A stretch of DNA of 50,937 bases from Lewinellaceae bacterium (GTDB taxonomy: Bacteria > Bacteroidota > Bacteroidia > Chitinophagales > Saprospiraceae): contig CANHEE010000005.1 in assembly GCA_947459655.1 (NCBI GenBank), forward strand, positions 1-50,937. The letters are read 5' to 3'. The notes beneath the pieces are model-generated. The model saw nothing but the letters and a program-made list of their open reading frames with translations, was not told where the DNA came from and ran no database searches. Below are positions 1 through 8,287 of this stretch, in pieces (the stretch's first letter is position 1; each line of letters opens with the position of its first letter). The translations under genes were made by a program, and so were the position numbers.

Positions 1-198
1 GAACCAGTTGTAGTTGTTGAACCTTTAGTTGAACCTGTTGTAGTTGTTGAACCTGTTGTAGTTGTTGAACCTGTTGTAGTTGTTGAACCTGTTGTAGTTG
101 TTGAACCTGTTTCTGAACCTGTTTCTGAACCTGTTGTAGTTGTTGAACCTGTTGTAGTTGTTGAACCTGTTGTAGTTGTTGAACCTGTTGAAGTATAA
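1..198. repeat. 18-bp tandem repeat tract at left edge
   Basis: The unit GAACCTGTTGTAGTTGTT recurs head to tail, with some 6- and 12-bp truncated units (GAACCTGTTTCT, GAACCTTTAGTT). All lengths are multiples of three. Read forward in frame 1 it encodes (EPVVVV)n and stops at 196-198, so it may be the 3' end of a gene starting outside the window. Read in reverse it gives (TTTTGS)n, a typical extracellular Thr/Ser linker. That reverse frame is closed by a stop just right of the tract (about 206) and no start is visible. Which strand is coding, if either, cannot be decided here. Confidence 0.75.
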
Positions 199-243
199 AT
201 CTTTTACATATTCTATAAAATATTTCCTAATGTATAATAAGAA

Positions 244-528
244 ATGTTTTGTAGTATTGAAGGTGTTGCTCTAAACGAATCTGTTATTTCCGACACCGCT
301 CTACACGAATCTATCGTGTTTGATGAACTTGTTGAATCTGTAGAATCAGTTGTTATAGATGAACCTGTTGAACTAGATGTTCTAGATGAACCTGTAGTGG
401 ATCTTGTTCTTACAATTGAATCAGATGAATCAGTTGAATTAATTGAAGTTGTTGAACCTGTTGAACCTGTTGTAGTTGTTGAACCTGTAGTTGAACCTGT
501 TGAACCTGTTGAAACGGTTACTATTTAA
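244..528 (+). other. Low-complexity E/V/P/D-rich open frame, doubtful gene
   Basis: An ATG-initiated frame of 94 codons is rich in Glu, Val, Pro and Asp. It decays from irregular acidic sequence at its start into EPVEPVVVVEP repeats at its end, matching the 18-bp tract at 1-198. The reverse strand reads as Ser/Thr-rich TGSTTGSTTTTGS without a start codon and is just as plausible a coding composition. I see no RBS, promoter or domain. It may be a degenerate copy of the repeat rather than a gene. Confidence 0.25.
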
Positions 529-597
529 ATATACCTTAAATACTTATAAGGTCCATCTCCTTTCACTTCAACTTCTGACCTATCAGGCTCTACACTA

Positions 598-1617
598 ATC
601 TTATTCCTCTTTTCTCTTGCTACTTTTTCCCTTTTCTCCTGTAAAAACGATGATGCCGACAACAATCCCCAAACCGATTATGATAAGGGAGTTCTGATCA
701 TCAATGAGGGCCCGTTTCAAAACGGCAGTGGAAGCATCATGCATTTTGACCGAGATACCCGCAATTTAACAGACGACATTTTCGCCGTAGCAAACAAAGG
801 TGCCAAAATTGGCAACGTCCTGCAGTCCGCAGCATACTGGAATGGGAAAACCTACCTGATGGTCAACAATGCCCACAGAATTTATGTGGTCAACCCTCAG
901 ACATTTGCATTTGTAGACTCGGTAAAGGGCATCAACCAGCCGCGATATTTTCAAGGAATATCCGCTGAGAAAGCAGCTGTAAGCAATTGGACAAAAGGTG
1001 TGAGCTTTATCAATCTGGCAACAAATACTTTAGGCAGCAGCGTAACAACCGGCAATGGAGCCGACAAAATGTTGCTGGATGCCAACACCCTCTGGGTACT
1101 CAACAGCGGAGGATTTGGAAAAGACTCTACCATCACGCTGGTGGATGTACTAACAGAAAAGGTTATCAAAACCGTTAAAACCGCGCCCGGACCAAACAGC
1201 ATAGTCAAGGCAGGCAGCAGTATTTGGGTTCTTTGCGGCAGCTACTGGGATCAGTCCGGCACAGGAACTCTGCTTGAATACAGATTTGAACAGGTGGCAG
1301 CAGCTTATAAAGTGCCAAAATATGCATCCAATTTGATGCTGAGCAATGATGGAAAAGACCTCTTTTTCCTCGCGGGAAACACCGTTTACCGGAAAACTAC
1401 ATTAGTACCTGCAGAAGAACCGGAGGCTTTCATAAACAGAACATTTGCTTCTCCGTACGCACTGGATCAGGACCCGCTTACCGGCAAATTGTTGATGGCA
1501 GATGCAGGTGATTTTTCCTCCGGCAGCAAGGTGTTTTTCATTAACCCGGATACAAAACTTGTCAGTGACTCCCTACGCACAGGCATCGGAACCAACAGCT
1601 TTCTATTTGGAAACTGA
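598..1617 (+). CDS. YncE/DUF5074-like beta-propeller lipoprotein
   Basis: Likely an outer-membrane or periplasmic lipoprotein with a YVTN/YncE-type beta-propeller. After the lipobox come a Cys and the stretch GVLIINEGPF, then blades such as WVLNSGGFG and IWVLCGSYW, the pattern of Bacteroidota YncE/DUF5074 proteins. The first ATG is at 739, but the same frame is open leftwards to a stop at 547-549. Upstream of the ATG it encodes a hydrophobic segment ending LFSC, with the Cys at 640-642, which is a good type II signal peptide. No ATG, GTG or TTG exists in that upstream stretch. Position 598 (ATC) is only a marker for where the hydrophobic segment begins, so the true start is unresolved. Family members often sit near TonB-dependent receptors; none is visible here. 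The function is inferred from family only. Confidence 0.6.
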   Translation: MLFLFSLATFSLFSCKNDDADNNPQTDYDKGVLIINEGPFQNGSGSIMHFDRDTRNLTDDIFAVANKGAKIGNVLQSAAYWNGKTYLMVNNAHRIYVVNPQTFAFVDSVKGINQPRYFQGISAEKAAVSNWTKGVSFINLATNTLGSSVTTGNGADKMLLDANTLWVLNSGGFGKDSTITLVDVLTEKVIKTVKTAPGPNSIVKAGSSIWVLCGSYWDQSGTGTLLEYRFEQVAAAYKVPKYASNLMLSNDGKDLFFLAGNTVYRKTTLVPAEEPEAFINRTFASPYALDQDPLTGKLLMADAGDFSSGSKVFFINPDTKLVSDSLRTGIGTNSFLFGN

Positions 1618-1631
1618 GCAAGCAGCGTTTA

Positions 1632-1662
1632 TTTGAATTTCCCAAACATTTCCTTACCTTCG
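1632..1662 (+). promoter_or_regulatory. Bacteroidota promoter for the carboxyltransferase gene
   Basis: TTTG at 1632-1635, a 19-nt spacer, then TACCTTCG at 1655-1662. This is one base off the phylum -7 consensus TAnnTTTG with the exact usual spacing. The predicted start of transcription is near 1668, giving a leader of about 14 nt before the ATG at 1682. Confidence 0.6.
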
Positions 1663-1681
1663 CTTGCTTAAATGAAAATAA

Positions 1682-3307
1682 ATGGATCTGGAGAAAAATA
1701 AAAATGAAGATGCACTCAAATTGCTGATTTCCAGAATGGAACAGAAACTGGAGCGCATTCATCTTGGCGGTGGCAAGGCCAAACTCGAGAAACAAAGAGC
1801 CGAGGGCAAAATGACTGCCCGCGAACGCATTGACTACCTACTCGACAAAGACAGAGACAGAATTGAAATCGGTGCTTTTGCAGCGCACGACATGTACGAG
1901 GAGCATGGTGGCTGCCCGGCAGCAGGTGTTGTCATCGAAATCGGTTACGTCCGTGGCAGACAATGTATTTTGGTGGCCAACGATGCCTCGGTAAAAGCAG
2001 GTGCCTGGTTTCCCATGTCGGGAAAAAAGAACCTGCGTGCCCAGGAAATTGCGATGGAAAATAGATTGCCCATCATTTACCTTGTCGATAGTGCCGGCGT
2101 TTATCTGCCTATGCAGGATGAGATATTTCCTGATAAAGAGCACTTTGGTCGTATTTTCAGAAACAACGCCAAAATGTCCTCGATGGGCATTCACCAGATT
2201 GCTGCCATCATGGGCAGCTGCGTGGCGGGTGGCGCATATCTGCCCATTATGAGCGATGAAGCACTTATTGTCGATAAAACAGGCTCAATATTTCTTGCTG
2301 GCCCCTATCTGGTGAAAGCAGCTATTGGTGAAACAGTAGACAAGGAGACACTTGGCGGTGCATATACTCAATCTGAAATTTCTGGTGTTACCGACTACAG
2401 GATGCCTGATGACCAGACTTGTCTCGACACCATAAAAGATCTGATGGATAAAATCGGACACTACCCGAAGGCTGGTTTTGACAGAGTAGTTTCCCGACCT
2501 CCACTAACTGAGTCAAGTGAAATATATAACCTCATTCCCGCTGAATCTTCCAAGCCATACGACACCATTGAAGTCCTAAAAGCACTTGTCGATGACTCTA
2601 AAATAACCCAGTACAAGGAAGGTTATGGTAAAACCATCATTTGCGCCTATGCGCGTATCGATGGCTGGGCGGTGGGCATCGTTGCCAACAACAGACAGGT
2701 CGTGAAGTCTTCAAAAGGCGAACTGCAGTTTGGAGGCGTGATTTACTCCGACTCGGCAGACAAAGCAGCTCGCTTTGTAATGAACTGCAACCAGAAAAAA
2801 ATACCACTGGTCTTCCTGCACGATGTGACCGGATTTATGGTGGGTTCGCGCTCTGAACACGGCGGCATTATCAAAGACGGGGCAAAAATGGTCAATGCGG
2901 TGTCTAACTCGACCGTTCCAAAATTCAGTATAGTGATGGGCAATTCGTTCGGCGCAGGCAATTACGCCATGTGCGGAAAAGCCTATGACCCCAGAATGAT
3001 TGTAGCCTGGCCTACTGCAAAAATTGCCGTAATGGGCGGCGCGCAGGCAGCAAAGACCCTTTTGCAGATTCAGGTAGCTTCACTTAAGGCCAAAGGGAAG
3101 GAAATCAGTACAGCCGAAGAACAAAAACTTTTTAACGAAATCAAAGAAAAATACGAGAATCAAACGACTCCTTACTACGCCGCCTCAAGGCTGTGGGTGG
3201 ATGCTATTATTGACCCTATTGAAACCAGAAAGTGGATTTCTATGGGAATTGAGGCCGCTGACCATGCCCCTATAGAGCGATTTAATGTAGGAGTCATGCA
3301 AACATGA
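1682..3307 (+). CDS. Acyl-CoA carboxylase carboxyltransferase (beta) subunit, methylcrotonoyl-CoA carboxylase-like
   Basis: Transfers the carboxyl group from biotin to an acyl-CoA. The 541 residues form a complete two-lobed carboxyltransferase (N-terminal lobe to about residue 260, C-terminal lobe to about 510). Visible motifs include MTARERIDYLLD, GGAYLPIMSDE, GSIFLAGPYLVKAA, GNSFGAGNYAMCG and AVMGGAQAAK. The phrases LAGPYLVKAAIGE and GNSxGAGNYxMCGxAY resemble the methylcrotonoyl-CoA carboxylase beta subunit (leucine degradation) more than propionyl-CoA carboxylase. Substrate remains an inference, and a general acyl- or acetyl-CoA role is possible. No biotin carboxylase or biotin carrier gene is adjacent. 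A promoter at 1632-1662 supports the ATG at 1682. The next gene starts 50 nt later and may be co-transcribed. Confidence 0.88.
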   Translation: MDLEKNKNEDALKLLISRMEQKLERIHLGGGKAKLEKQRAEGKMTARERIDYLLDKDRDRIEIGAFAAHDMYEEHGGCPAAGVVIEIGYVRGRQCILVANDASVKAGAWFPMSGKKNLRAQEIAMENRLPIIYLVDSAGVYLPMQDEIFPDKEHFGRIFRNNAKMSSMGIHQIAAIMGSCVAGGAYLPIMSDEALIVDKTGSIFLAGPYLVKAAIGETVDKETLGGAYTQSEISGVTDYRMPDDQTCLDTIKDLMDKIGHYPKAGFDRVVSRPPLTESSEIYNLIPAESSKPYDTIEVLKALVDDSKITQYKEGYGKTIICAYARIDGWAVGIVANNRQVVKSSKGELQFGGVIYSDSADKAARFVMNCNQKKIPLVFLHDVTGFMVGSRSEHGGIIKDGAKMVNAVSNSTVPKFSIVMGNSFGAGNYAMCGKAYDPRMIVAWPTAKIAVMGGAQAAKTLLQIQVASLKAKGKEISTAEEQKLFNEIKEKYENQTTPYYAASRLWVDAIIDPIETRKWISMGIEAADHAPIERFNVGVMQT

Positions 3308-3357
3308 AGACAGAACTGAAAAGCTGTTTTTTAATTTATTGATTTGAAAAACCTAAT

Positions 3358-3924
3358 ATGAAATCTGTACTGATTTTTTGCGGTGCCAACAAAGGAACCA
3401 ACCCCATTTATGAGCAGGGTGCACATGAAATCGCATCGCTGTTGGCCAAAAGAAATATCGACATTATTACTGGAGGAGGTTCTATCGGATTGATGGGCGC
3501 TGTTGCCGATGCGGCGCTTGCGGCGGGAGGAAAGGTTACAGGTATCATACCCGGCTTTCTGAATGAAATGGAAGTTGGACACAGCGGTCTGACAGAAATG
3601 ATTATTGTTGAAACCATGCATGAACGCAAACAACTCATGCATGATCAGTGCGATGCCATAATTGCACTTCCCGGCGGATTTGGCACACTGGATGAACTAT
3701 TTGAAGCGCTCACTTGGGCGCAGCTTGAACAGCATGTCAAACCAATAGGTATACTAAATAAAGGCAACTACTACGACCACCTGCTGCGTTTTGTGCAGCA
3801 CATGTGTGATGAGGGTATGCTGAAGAGCCATTATCAGGATTTGTTCCTCAGTTCAGACAATGCTGAAACTTTGATAGAGATGATGCAAAATTATGTACCC
3901 CCTGTTACAAACCAGGTTTATTGA
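3358..3924 (+). CDS. LOG-family nucleoside 5'-monophosphate phosphoribohydrolase
   Basis: A Rossmann-fold protein of the LOG (Lonely Guy/YvdD, TIGR00730) family. Members cleave N6-modified or ordinary purine nucleotide 5'-monophosphates to base plus ribose phosphate. At 188 residues the length is typical. Family marks are GGGSIGLMG (39-47), the MHERK block (87-91) and the signature PGGFGTLDELFE (105-116), which carries the active-site Glu. The cytokinin role belongs to plants and a few bacteria; the substrate here is unknown. The gene lies 50 nt after the carboxyltransferase gene and its 3' end overlaps the convergent CPBP gene by 7 nt. No hairpin separates the two. Confidence 0.88.
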   Translation: MKSVLIFCGANKGTNPIYEQGAHEIASLLAKRNIDIITGGGSIGLMGAVADAALAAGGKVTGIIPGFLNEMEVGHSGLTEMIIVETMHERKQLMHDQCDAIIALPGGFGTLDELFEALTWAQLEQHVKPIGILNKGNYYDHLLRFVQHMCDEGMLKSHYQDLFLSSDNAETLIEMMQNYVPPVTNQVY

Positions 3925-4820
3925 TTCTCTTCCCCGCTAGCTTCCTGTGCAGTTTCATCAGTTCGGACATTCGTTTTTTCCAGTATGTACAATATAAACA
4001 GGGTCAGCGCCAACGAGGCGATGCCGGCCTGCCATGGGAACTCTTGTTTCTCCAAGTCAACTGAAAGCTGACCACTGGCGAAAAGGTGGGCAGAAACGAC
4101 CATAAGGGCGTTATTGGTATAATGTCCCAGTATGGACATCCACAGGCTTCCGGTGTGGAAAAAAATGTAGCCCAAAATACCTCCCAACAAAAAACGTGGT
4201 ATAAACCCCTGAAACTGAAAGTGAATCGCCGAAAAAACAAAGGCCGTAGTCCAGATGGCTAACTGTGGACTACGGAACAATTTCTGAAAAAGCTGCTGCA
4301 TCATTCCTCGGAAAAAAAGCTCCTCCCCAAGTGCCGGAATCACCGCAAAAAGGACAATATTTAACCAGAATTCATAGGAATGCTCCGCTCTCAGTAGTCC
4401 CCTGATAAACACCTCAGTGGATGCTTCTGTTGAAACCATCCATTCTGGAAGCAGTAATTGACGATTGATGGAATAAGTGTATTGTACTAGCGGAATGGAT
4501 GCCAGTAAAATCAGAACACTCCATAGTAAATTAATTGGCTTTGAAAAAACGGTAAGTCTCAGGTAAGTTGCCCATTTCTTTCTTGCAATAAAATAAGCAC
4601 AAATCAAGGCCGGCAACAAAAACGAAGTCAAATTATTCAACAAAGCAAAAAACCTGGCGCTGTTTCGAAGACCAACATCTGTACTTTGATTAATGCTGCC
4701 CTGCCAGTTATATGGATCGATTCCCATTGCATATTGCAACCCCATAATCAGAACACCTCCCATAAACCCACAAAAGATGAAGAGCATAAACAGAAAATAC
4801 AAATTTCGGAGTGGTGACAT
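3918..4820 (-). CDS. CPBP-family intramembrane metalloprotease
   Basis: A 300-residue polytopic membrane protein with about eight hydrophobic segments. It carries the three CPBP (CAAX protease and bacteriocin-processing, Rce1-like, PF02517) motifs: EELFFR (EE 166-167, R171), FSAIH (H200) and HYTNN (H233, N236/237). Such proteases act in the inner membrane; substrates of most bacterial members, this one included, are unknown. The N-terminal third is a family-specific membrane region and the C-terminus is hydrophilic and acidic. It is divergent from pdxJ with a 51-nt gap and overlaps the LOG gene tail to tail. Confidence 0.87.
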   Translation of the reverse strand: MSPLRNLYFLFMLFIFCGFMGGVLIMGLQYAMGIDPYNWQGSINQSTDVGLRNSARFFALLNNLTSFLLPALICAYFIARKKWATYLRLTVFSKPINLLWSVLILLASIPLVQYTYSINRQLLLPEWMVSTEASTEVFIRGLLRAEHSYEFWLNIVLFAVIPALGEELFFRGMMQQLFQKLFRSPQLAIWTTAFVFSAIHFQFQGFIPRFLLGGILGYIFFHTGSLWMSILGHYTNNALMVVSAHLFASGQLSVDLEKQEFPWQAGIASLALTLFILYILEKTNVRTDETAQEASGEENQ

Positions 4821-4825
4821 GAGAT

Positions 4826-4856
4826 TATGCGGTATTAATGATTAAACTTATTTTTG
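4826..4856 (+). promoter_or_regulatory. Probable pdxJ promoter
   Basis: A -7 box TATTTTTG at 4849-4856 fits TAnnTTTG. Nineteen nt upstream is TATG (4826-4829), one mismatch from the TTTG -33 element. Predicted transcription start is near 4862, about 10 nt before the pdxJ ATG. Confidence 0.45.
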
Positions 4857-4871
4857 TCGTAAAATCAGCAA

Positions 4872-5600
4872 ATGGTAAAACTTAGTGTAAATATCAATAA
4901 AGTTGCCCTTATTCGCAATTCACGGGGAGGGAATCTTCCCGATCTGATAAAAGTTGCACAGGATTGTGAATCATTCGGTGCCCAGGGAATAACTGTCCAC
5001 CCACGTCCCGACCAGCGTCATATTCGCTACGATGACCTACCTGCGCTGCTTTCCGTCAATAAAACCGAGTTCAATATTGAAGGTTATCCCTCTGCCGATT
5101 TTATCAGTATTGTTCTTCAAAACAAACCCACCCAGGTCACCCTTGTTCCGGATGCACCTGACGCCCTTACCTCAACAGAGGGATGGAACACCATCAGTAA
5201 CGCATCATACCTCAAAGATATCGTAAGCACTTTTCGAGAGCAAGGTATCAGGGTATCTCTGTTCCTTGACCCTAATGAAAAAATGGTGGAAGGAGCAAAG
5301 TTGACGGGTACTGACAGAATTGAATTCTACACAGGAACATACGCTCATGAATATTACACCGATAAAGAAAAGGCGATAGAGCCACATGTTCAAGCCGGAA
5401 AACTGGCTCGGGAGTATGGCCTTGGTATCAACGCTGGTCACGATCTCAATTTGGACAACCTTAAATATTATGCACAAAATGTGGAAGGTCTGCTTGAAGT
5501 CTCAATCGGACATGCACTAATCTGCGATTCGCTGTACTGTGGATTGCACAACACTATTCAGATGTATCTTGGGGAATTAAAAGAAAAATCACTACACTGA
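4872..5600 (+). CDS. pdxJ: Pyridoxine 5'-phosphate synthase PdxJ
   Basis: Condenses 1-deoxy-D-xylulose 5-phosphate with 3-amino-2-oxopropyl phosphate to pyridoxine 5'-phosphate, the last ring-forming step of the DXP-dependent vitamin B6 route, in the cytoplasm. The 242-residue TIM barrel is full length. Visible family marks are the N-terminal LSVNINKVALIRNSRGG, the active-site ITVHPRPDQRHI block near residue 40 and INAGHDLNLDNL near residue 190, which holds the second catalytic His. It stands alone here (no pdxA or serC nearby), divergent from the CPBP gene, and ends in a strong bidirectional terminator shared with rplQ. Confidence 0.96.
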   Translation: MVKLSVNINKVALIRNSRGGNLPDLIKVAQDCESFGAQGITVHPRPDQRHIRYDDLPALLSVNKTEFNIEGYPSADFISIVLQNKPTQVTLVPDAPDALTSTEGWNTISNASYLKDIVSTFREQGIRVSLFLDPNEKMVEGAKLTGTDRIEFYTGTYAHEYYTDKEKAIEPHVQAGKLAREYGLGINAGHDLNLDNLKYYAQNVEGLLEVSIGHALICDSLYCGLHNTIQMYLGELKEKSLH

Positions 5601-5612
5601 ATGTATAACGAT

Positions 5613-5655
5613 AAAAAATGCTGATCGAAACAAAACGTTTGGATCAGCATTTTTT
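5613..5655. terminator. Bidirectional terminator between pdxJ and rplQ
   Basis: AAAAAATGCTGATC (5613-5626) pairs perfectly with GATCAGCATTTTTT (5642-5655) around a 15-nt loop. It has a T-run in both directions, so it can end pdxJ on the forward strand and the long ribosomal operon on the reverse strand. Confidence 0.9.
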
Positions 5656-5685
5656 AATGAAACTATTATTACAGAACAAACAGGA

Positions 5686-6363
5686 TTATATCTCTGTTGA
5701 GTCCTCTTTTTTATCTTCGGTAGCTTCTTCAGAAGAATTCTCCTCAGTTGCTTCAGCAACTTCTTCAACCACAGATTCTGCTACAGGCTCAGCAGTAACT
5801 TCTGCGACTACTTCAGGAGTTTCTTCAATAGCAACAACAGGCGTTACTTCCTCCACAGCTTCTACTACAGGCTCTTCTACTACCTCCTGTACTTTTTCTT
5901 CAATCTTTTCAGTCTTGGTTGCAGGTGCAATTGTTGCCTTGGAAGGACCACGACGTGTACGTTTTTTCTTACCTGCGGCACCGGTTTTAGCGGTAGTATA
6001 TGTCTCGTTGAAATCTACAAGTTCAATCAATGCAGTTTCAGCTCCATCACCTCTTCTGAAGCCGGTTCTGATAATGCGTAAATATCCACCAGGACGATCG
6101 GCAATTTTAGGAGCGATGGTCGCAAACAATTCCTTGATGCTTTCCTTGTCCTGAAGGTAACTGAAAATAACACGACGGGAATGTGTCGTATTGTCTTTTG
6201 ACTTTGTAAGAATTGGCTCAATATGCTTACGCAATGCTTTTGCTTTAGCCAGTGTTGTGTTGATTCTCTTGTGCTGAATCAAAGAACAACTTAAATTTTT
6301 AAGTAGGGCCTTTCTGTGGCTGGCCGTTCTCCCAAGGTTGTTAACCTTATCACCATGTCTCAT
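5686..6363 (-). CDS. rplQ: 50S ribosomal protein bL17 with long acidic C-terminal tail
   Basis: Residues 1-120 are the normal bL17 core ([13 protein letters not shown] at the start, [18 protein letters not shown] near 89-106), which binds 23S rRNA near the exit-tunnel side of the large subunit. The remaining 105 residues are not part of the fold. A short basic patch ([10 protein letters not shown], 131-140) is followed by a Glu/Val/Ala/Pro-rich acidic stretch (about 152-225) ending in [16 protein letters not shown]. The core protein is usually 115-130 residues; acidic extensions are common in Bacteroidota, but this one nearly doubles it. The gene is last in the cluster, 122 nt after rpoA, and precedes a bidirectional terminator. 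Confidence 0.96.
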   Translation of the reverse strand: MRHGDKVNNLGRTASHRKALLKNLSCSLIQHKRINTTLAKAKALRKHIEPILTKSKDNTTHSRRVIFSYLQDKESIKELFATIAPKIADRPGGYLRIIRTGFRRGDGAETALIELVDFNETYTTAKTGAAGKKKRTRRGPSKATIAPATKTEKIEEKVQEVVEEPVVEAVEEVTPVVAIEETPEVVAEVTAEPVAESVVEEVAEATEENSSEEATEDKKEDSTEI

Positions 6364-6485
6364 TGTGAATAATTAAATTTATCATCGCAACACCGGAAAG
6401 CAATGACTGCTGCATCGGTAAATTGCAAAAAAGTTAAAAAACACGCCAAATGTACGAAAACAAAAGGCTGATTGAATTCCTTCTA

Positions 6486-7484
6486 TTACTCCTCGTCCAG
6501 TTTGTATTTAGACAAATCCATACCAAAGGTCAGACCCTTTTCTTCAAGGAGTTCTTCAATTTCTACCAAAGACTTCTTACCGAAATTACGGAACTTCAAC
6601 AATTCGTTCATATCGTACTTGACAACCTCACCAAGGGAATTGATCTTAGCTGCTTTCAGACAGTTGTATGCACGCACTGAGAGATCAAGGTCCTCCAGTG
6701 AAGTCTTCAACAATTTACGCATGTGAAGAATATGCTCATCCACTATGTTGTCTTCGCGGCTGGTTGCATCATCAAACGTAATGTTCTCGTCGGTGATTAG
6801 CATCAGGTGCTGAATCAAAATTCTTGAGGCATCTCTGATAGCATCTTCCGGATGGATGGTACCGTCAGTCTTTACCTCAATTGTTAACTTTTCATAGTCA
6901 GTACGCTGCCCTACACGAGTGTTTTCCACTTTGTAAGATACGTTTTTGATTGGAGTATAAATGGCATCTACCGGGATTACACCAATAGGTGCGTCTTTAG
7001 GCAAGTTATCATCTGCTGGCACGTAACCACGTCCTTTAGTAACGGTAAGTTCCATTTCCAACGTTACAAAAGGCTCCATCCGACAAATCAACAAGTCAGG
7101 GTTCATTACCCTGAATACATTGGTTGCCTCTTCTATGTCGGCAGCTCTGAGCTCCTCTTTACCTGAAATAGTAAGGTAGATTTTCTCAGCGGAACCGTCT
7201 TCATCTTTAATGAGCTGCTTAATGCGAACCTGCTTAAGATTTAAAACAATCTCGATTACATCTTCCACAACACCTCTGATGGTGGAAAATTCGTGCTCTA
7301 CACCGGCAATACGGACTGCAGAAATAGCAAAACCATCAAGTGAGCTCAATAGAACTCTTCTCAATGAGTTACCAATTGTTTGTCCGAAACCAGGCTCAAG
7401 CGGCTTGAATTCAAAAGTACCTTCAAAATCAGTAGCTTTTTGCATTACGATTTTCTCCGGACTTTGAAAATTTAGAATACCCAT
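6486..7484 (-). CDS. rpoA: DNA-directed RNA polymerase alpha subunit
   Basis: Full-length alpha subunit (332 residues). The N-terminal domain dimerises and nucleates assembly with beta and beta-prime ([23 protein letters not shown] near 27-49). The C-terminal domain contacts upstream DNA and activators (helix-hairpin-helix region near 260-325, ending [16 protein letters not shown]). It follows rpsD after an unusually long 148-nt gap that contains a perfect inverted repeat, so its expression may be uncoupled in part from the ribosomal genes upstream. Confidence 0.98.
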   Translation of the reverse strand: MGILNFQSPEKIVMQKATDFEGTFEFKPLEPGFGQTIGNSLRRVLLSSLDGFAISAVRIAGVEHEFSTIRGVVEDVIEIVLNLKQVRIKQLIKDEDGSAEKIYLTISGKEELRAADIEEATNVFRVMNPDLLICRMEPFVTLEMELTVTKGRGYVPADDNLPKDAPIGVIPVDAIYTPIKNVSYKVENTRVGQRTDYEKLTIEVKTDGTIHPEDAIRDASRILIQHLMLITDENITFDDATSREDNIVDEHILHMRKLLKTSLEDLDLSVRAYNCLKAAKINSLGEVVKYDMNELLKFRNFGKKSLVEIEELLEEKGLTFGMDLSKYKLDEE

Positions 7485-7578
7485 GTGTTATAAATGACTG
7501 AATTATTCTTTGAGAGGATAAATGTTTGTCTTTAATTTTGCGATGAGCAAGTATAAAAATACCTGTAAATACAGAAAT

Positions 7579-7622
7579 AAGTTTGACTTTAAGAGGTTTA
7601 AACCCCGCTTAAAGTCAAACTT
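7579..7622 (-). promoter_or_regulatory. Perfect 15-bp stem-loop between rpsD and rpoA
   Basis: AAGTTTGACTTTAAG (7579-7593) and CTTAAAGTCAAACTT (7608-7622) are exact complements around a 14-nt loop that itself contains the palindrome GGTTTAAACC. The structure begins about 10 nt after the rpsD stop on the reverse strand. No proper T-run follows, so it looks more like a processing, attenuation or protein-binding site, or a leaky terminator, than a full terminator. Its role is inferred. Confidence 0.6.
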
Positions 7623-7632
7623 ACTAACAATA

Positions 7633-8241
7633 TTACTTAGAGTACAATTCTACAATCAGTTGCTCATTTATTTTTTCCGGAATCTGATCCCTTTCAGGAT
7701 AAGCCAGAAATATACCTTCCATCTTGTCAGGATTCCACTGCAACCAGGCACTTTTCTTGGCCTCTTTGCTGGCAGCATTGCCTTGAATGAAGTCTATACT
7801 CATTGACTTCCCACGTACAGCAATAACATCGCCCGGACGAATCATCGTAGATGGACAGTTGTTCACTACACCATTAACTGTGATGTGCTTATGGTTAACA
7901 ATCTGACGAGCCTGACGACGACCAGAACCAAGGCCTAGACGATAAACTACATTGTCAAGACGGCTTTCAAGCAACTTCATCAACTCCTCACCTGTTACAC
8001 CGTGACGACGCGTAGCTGCCTCAAAAGTGCGACGAAACTGACGCTCAAGTACACCATAAGTATACTTGGCCTTCTGCTTTTCCATCAGCTGGACTGCGTA
8101 GTCAGAACGCTGCTTCTTTTTTCTCGCCTGGCCATGCTGACCCGGAGCGTATTTTCTTTTTTCAAAAGCCTTGTCAAATCCGTAGATTGACTCACCAAAA
8201 GCTCTGGACTTTTTGGACTTAGGACCTCTATATCTTGCCAT
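7633..8241 (-). CDS. rpsD: 30S ribosomal protein uS4
   Basis: Primary binder of 16S rRNA that nucleates assembly of the 30S body. The 202 residues include the S4 RNA-binding domain (about 92-155, from SRLDNVVYRLG through HKHITVNGV). The N-terminus (MARYRGPKSKKSRAFGE) lacks the four-Cys zinc cluster found in some bacteria, so this is the zinc-free form. In other bacteria uS4 represses its own alpha operon; whether it does so here is not known, but the stem-loop just downstream is a candidate site. Confidence 0.97.
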   Translation of the reverse strand: MARYRGPKSKKSRAFGESIYGFDKAFEKRKYAPGQHGQARKKKQRSDYAVQLMEKQKAKYTYGVLERQFRRTFEAATRRHGVTGEELMKLLESRLDNVVYRLGLGSGRRQARQIVNHKHITVNGVVNNCPSTMIRPGDVIAVRGKSMSIDFIQGNAASKEAKKSAWLQWNPDKMEGIFLAYPERDQIPEKINEQLIVELYSK

Positions 8242-8287
8242 TGTATATTAAAATATATTGACTTGCAAATGTGGTTACTGAATAAAA

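Noticed and set aside
1-198. Repeat tract as a CRISPR array
   Set aside because: The units are contiguous with no spacers and keep the reading frame, so this is a coding-like tandem repeat.
5618-6154. 178-codon forward frame rich in Ser/Thr
   Set aside because: It is antisense to the bL17 acidic tail and its composition is explained by that; it also covers the terminator.
7522-7806. 94-codon forward frame near rpsD
   Set aside because: Antisense to rpsD and the intergenic hairpin; no domain.
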